64,000 bases of DNA from positions 10,151 through 74,150 of the forward strand of contig JBOGXF010000053.1 in NCBI GenBank assembly GCA_050694275.1, given 5' to 3'. Below the pieces are notes generated by a model. It saw only the letters and a program-made list of their open reading frames with translations. It searched no databases and was not told where the DNA came from. Below are positions 62,045-64,000 of this stretch, in pieces (the first letter of the stretch is position 1; each line of letters starts with the position of its first letter). The translations under genes and the position numbers were made by a program. This DNA comes from JBOGXF01 sp050694275. Its GTDB lineage: Bacteria; Actinomycetota; CADDZG01; WHSQ01.

Positions 62045-62084
62045 GAATCAAGTATCTCAGACGAGCCGCACGCCTGGGCGGTTA

Positions 62085-62330
62085 TCAGACCAATGCGCTA
62101 CAGATCAGCTGAATCCCGATGAAGACGACCAGCGGTGAAAGATCGAGCCCGCCGACCGGCGGGATGTACCTGCGCACGAAACCCAGCACCGGCTCGGTGA
62201 GGTCATAGATGACCCGGATCCCTGCGGACAGGTAAGAGGGAGGCGACCAGAACATCGTCACCCACGACAGGATGATGCGCGCGAATAGGACGAATGAGTA
62301 GAGATATAAGAGCTGGCAAATGAGCCCCAT
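62085..62330 (-). CDS. yggT: YggT family membrane protein
   Basis: The 81-residue protein has two membrane helices (LLYLYSFVLFARIILSWV and PLVVFIGIQLICSALV) with the YDLTEPVLGFVRRYIPP motif of YggT/YlmG. The family is linked to the division site and membrane organisation. Its ATG shares one base with the sepF stop. Confidence 0.93.
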   Translation of the reverse strand: MGLICQLLYLYSFVLFARIILSWVTMFWSPPSYLSAGIRVIYDLTEPVLGFVRRYIPPVGGLDLSPLVVFIGIQLICSALV

Positions 62331-62797
62331 CAGGCCTGATTGAAGAAGCCGCGCTCTTCGAGAAAGCGCTGGCGCTCCTCCGCCGAGACTTCGACCCCTT
62401 GGGGAGTGATGAGGTACACGTGATCGGCGACGCGCTTGATCTTTCCGTGCAGCCCGTAGGCGAGCCCGCTGGCAAAATCGATCAGTCGCTGCCTGAGATC
62501 CACGTCCACCGAGTTGAGGTCGACGAGCACCGAATAGCCCTCTCGGAACTTGTCACCGACCTCCTGGGCATCGTTGAAGACGCCGGGATGGACGAGGTGG
62601 AAGCGCGCCGACGGAACCGTCGGCATGGCATGGACGACGGCGTCCCTCTGCTGCCGGGCGGGAGCCTCCTCTTCGGCCCGCCGGGCCGGGCGCCGTCGTG
62701 CCGGCTCCTCGTATTCGTCGTAGCCGTATCCCTCGAGCTCCTCGTCCTCCTCGGCGAGTCCGAGATAGACGAGCGTCTTCCTCCACATCCCTGCCAT
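62330..62797 (-). CDS. sepF: cell-division protein SepF
   Basis: The 155-residue protein has an N-terminal membrane-binding helix (MWRKTLVYLGL), an acidic/charged linker and a C-terminal SepF domain (HPGVFNDAQEVGDKFREGYSVLVDLNSVDVDLRQRLIDFASGLAYGLHGKIKRVADHVYLITPQGVEV). It anchors FtsZ to the membrane. ATG 62797 (MAGMWRK) is chosen; 62788 (MWRK) is the alternative. Confidence 0.95.
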   Translation of the reverse strand: MAGMWRKTLVYLGLAEEDEELEGYGYDEYEEPARRRPARRAEEEAPARQQRDAVVHAMPTVPSARFHLVHPGVFNDAQEVGDKFREGYSVLVDLNSVDVDLRQRLIDFASGLAYGLHGKIKRVADHVYLITPQGVEVSAEERQRFLEERGFFNQA

Positions 62798-62835
62798 GGG
62801 CGACAGGATATCTTGCGTCTCCCCGTGAGGAGCGT

Positions 62836-63516
62836 CTATCCGGTCCGAGACCCGAAGATCGCTTCGCCTATGCGAACGAGCGTGGCGCCCTCTTCGACCG
62901 CGATCTCGAGATCGCGGCTCATTCCCATCGACAGCTCGGTCGTTCCGGGAACGTCGCGCGCCACGATATCGAGCAACTCTCGCAGGCGCGCGTAGTGCGG
63001 CCTGGAGTCCTCCGGGTCGCGGGGATATGGGGGCATGGTCATGAGTCCTCTGACCTCGATTCCGTCGAGCGCGGCGACCTTCTCGGCGAGGGCCGCTGCC
63101 TGCTCCGGGCCCGCCCCTTCTTTGCCGCCCTCCCCGGCGACGTTGACCTGGATGAGCACGTCTTGAACGGTCCCCGCGGCTCGGGTCCGGCGGGCGATCG
63201 CCTCGGCGAGCCCGAAGCGATCGACCGAGTGGACGAGCGCCGCAGAGCCGACCACGTGACGGACCTTGTTGGTCTGCAGGTGTCCGACGAAGTGCCATCT
63301 CACGCGGTCGCCGACGATCGCGACCTTCTGCCGCAGCTCCTGGGCCCGGTTCTCGCCGAAGTCGTGGATCCCGGCTTCGAGTCCCTCGATGATCGCGTCG
63401 GTGCCGAAGGTCTTCGACACCGCGACGAGGATGACCTCGTTTGGGTCCCGCCCGGCGCGCGCCGCCGCCCCCGCGATGCGCTCGCGGACTTCGGCGAGCC
63501 GCTCGGCGATGGTCAC
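62836..63516 (-). CDS. YggS/PLPBP pyridoxal phosphate homeostasis protein
   Basis: The 226-residue PLP-binding TIM barrel has the PLP lysine in LVAVSKTFGTD, GENRAQELRQK, WHFVGHLQTNKVRHVVG, HSVDR and ELSMGMSRDLEIAVEEGATLVRIGEAIFG. It controls free PLP levels. GTG 63516 overlaps the pgeF stop (GTGA). Confidence 0.95.
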   Translation of the reverse strand: MTIAERLAEVRERIAGAAARAGRDPNEVILVAVSKTFGTDAIIEGLEAGIHDFGENRAQELRQKVAIVGDRVRWHFVGHLQTNKVRHVVGSAALVHSVDRFGLAEAIARRTRAAGTVQDVLIQVNVAGEGGKEGAGPEQAAALAEKVAALDGIEVRGLMTMPPYPRDPEDSRPHYARLRELLDIVARDVPGTTELSMGMSRDLEIAVEEGATLVRIGEAIFGSRTG

Positions 63517-64000
63517 GATTCCTCCAGGAGCGTGGCGAACGCGCCCTGGCGTCCGGTCGTTCCGTCCCGGCGGTGAGAGAAGAAAGAGGAGGCGTCGCAG
63601 CCGGTGCACTCCTCGCTCGCCGCGATGTGCTGGACTCCCGCGCGCCGGAGCGCGACCACCGTGGCGCGTCCGATGTCGACGCGGTCGTCGCCCGCGGTGG
63701 GCAGACCCTTCGAGCCGAACGCTTCGACGACCTCGGGCCCGACCTCGTAGCAGCACGCGTGGATGCAGGGCCCGACCCACGCGGCGCGTGGCCGGCCGAC
63801 CGCTTCGGTCCCGGCGACGACGACCCCGGCGACGAGCCCTCGCCATCCGGCGTGCACGACCGCCAGGCCTTCATCACCCCAGACGATCGCCGGCGCGCAG
63901 TCGGCGGTGAGGATCCCGAGTACCGCCCCCGGGCCGCGCGTCGCCAGCACATCGCCCTCGCCGACGATCCCGGCGTCGCCCGGACCGACTTCGAGGGCGT
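63513..64000 (-). CDS. PgeF/YfiH laccase-domain protein (partial, runs off right edge)
   Basis: Only the C-terminal part is visible; the frame stays open to position 64000. It has LTADCAPAIVWGD, HAGWRGLVAGVV, GPCIHACCYEVGPEV and EECTGCDASSFFSHRRDGTTGRQGAFA, the metal-binding signatures of the multicopper-polyphenol-oxidase-like purine nucleosidase/PgeF family, encoded beside ftsZ in many bacteria. It is likely an enzyme editing peptidoglycan precursors or acting on purine nucleosides. Confidence 0.93.
   Translation of the reverse strand, partial: ALEVGPGDAGIVGEGDVLATRGPGAVLGILTADCAPAIVWGDEGLAVVHAGWRGLVAGVVVAGTEAVGRPRAAWVGPCIHACCYEVGPEVVEAFGSKGLPTAGDDRVDIGRATVVALRRAGVQHIAASEECTGCDASSFFSHRRDGTTGRQGAFATLLEES

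Noticed and set aside
62330..63952. 540-codon open frame ending in SepF
   Set aside because: Only the last 155 codons are SepF; the rest is an Arg/Pro-rich shadow of yggS and pgeF.
1..64000. CRISPR arrays, prophage modules, rRNA genes
   Set aside because: No regularly spaced direct repeats with unique spacers, no phage structural or integrase genes, and no rRNA sequence were seen.

Overview
The window is GC-rich and looks like the chromosome of a deep-branching, high-GC Gram-positive (Actinomycetota-like) bacterium, probably from soil or an environmental genome. The evidence is a pgeF-yggS-sepF-yggT-divIVA block of the type that flanks ftsZ in Actinobacteria, a DtxR-family metal regulator with matching palindromes, a Gram-positive-type LexA box (CGAACATATGTTCG), a DUF222/HNH protein, an ANTAR response regulator and many apparently leaderless promoters. 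I could not assign a class or genus.

Layout, left to right. (1) 1-7.8 kb: iron-sulfur and redox block. It holds the first codons of a probable sufD, an EamA transporter, a sensor kinase with a copper-site-like domain and its divergent NarL-type regulator, secreted Cu/Zn superoxide dismutase, a sarcosine-oxidase-like flavoenzyme, and sufB. The sufD and sufB promoters carry the same 18-bp DtxR-type palindrome, each exactly 2 nt from the -10 hexamer. (2) 7.8-15 kb: PIG-L deacetylase, universal stress protein, thioesterase, diguanylate cyclase, two secreted serine proteases (one frame-shifted), MscL, small membrane proteins, and a 56-bp palindromic element present twice, once inside the original start of mscL. 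(3) 15-17.7 kb: an insertion sequence, then an HNH/DUF222 gene under a LexA box. (4) 17.7-20 kb: fetAB iron exporter and the DtxR-family regulator. (5) 20-27 kb: large-subunit glutamate synthase behind a promoter-plus-terminator leader, uracil-DNA glycosylase, a secreted metalloprotease and an MmcQ/YjbR protein. (6) 27-37 kb: a nine-gene leftward run livKHMGF-glnHPQ plus a copper lipoprotein, with an ANTAR regulator and a coiled-coil gene just beyond it. (7) 37-38.4 kb: a LAGLIDADG/HTH gene and tRNA-Leu(CAA). (8) 38.4-50.6 kb: a leftward his-trp gene series (hisD-C-B-H-A-F, M24 peptidase, hisI, trpE, then M28-like lipoprotein, trpC-B-A). (9) 50.7-57.7 kb: dnaE, a secreted protein, rluD, lspA, a DksA/TraR protein with a histone-like tail, and a DUF167 gene. 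(10) 57.7-64 kb: ileS on the plus strand facing the divIVA-yggT-sepF-yggS-pgeF cluster, which runs off the right edge.

Three themes join the regions. Metal and redox control: DtxR boxes, FetAB, Suf, SodC and two copper-site proteins. Nitrogen: liv and gln uptake, glutamate synthase, his/trp synthesis and an antiterminator-type regulator. RNA-level organisation: leaderless starts at -10 + 12 nt, stop/start overlaps that use ATG, GTG or TTG, hairpins after both binding-protein genes, and two families of palindromic repeats. The most unusual single observation is a histidine kinase whose external cupredoxin-like domain appears circularly permuted: all four type-1 copper ligands are present, but in the order C-H-M then H. 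hisG, hisE, trpD, trpG, sufC and gltD are not in the window.
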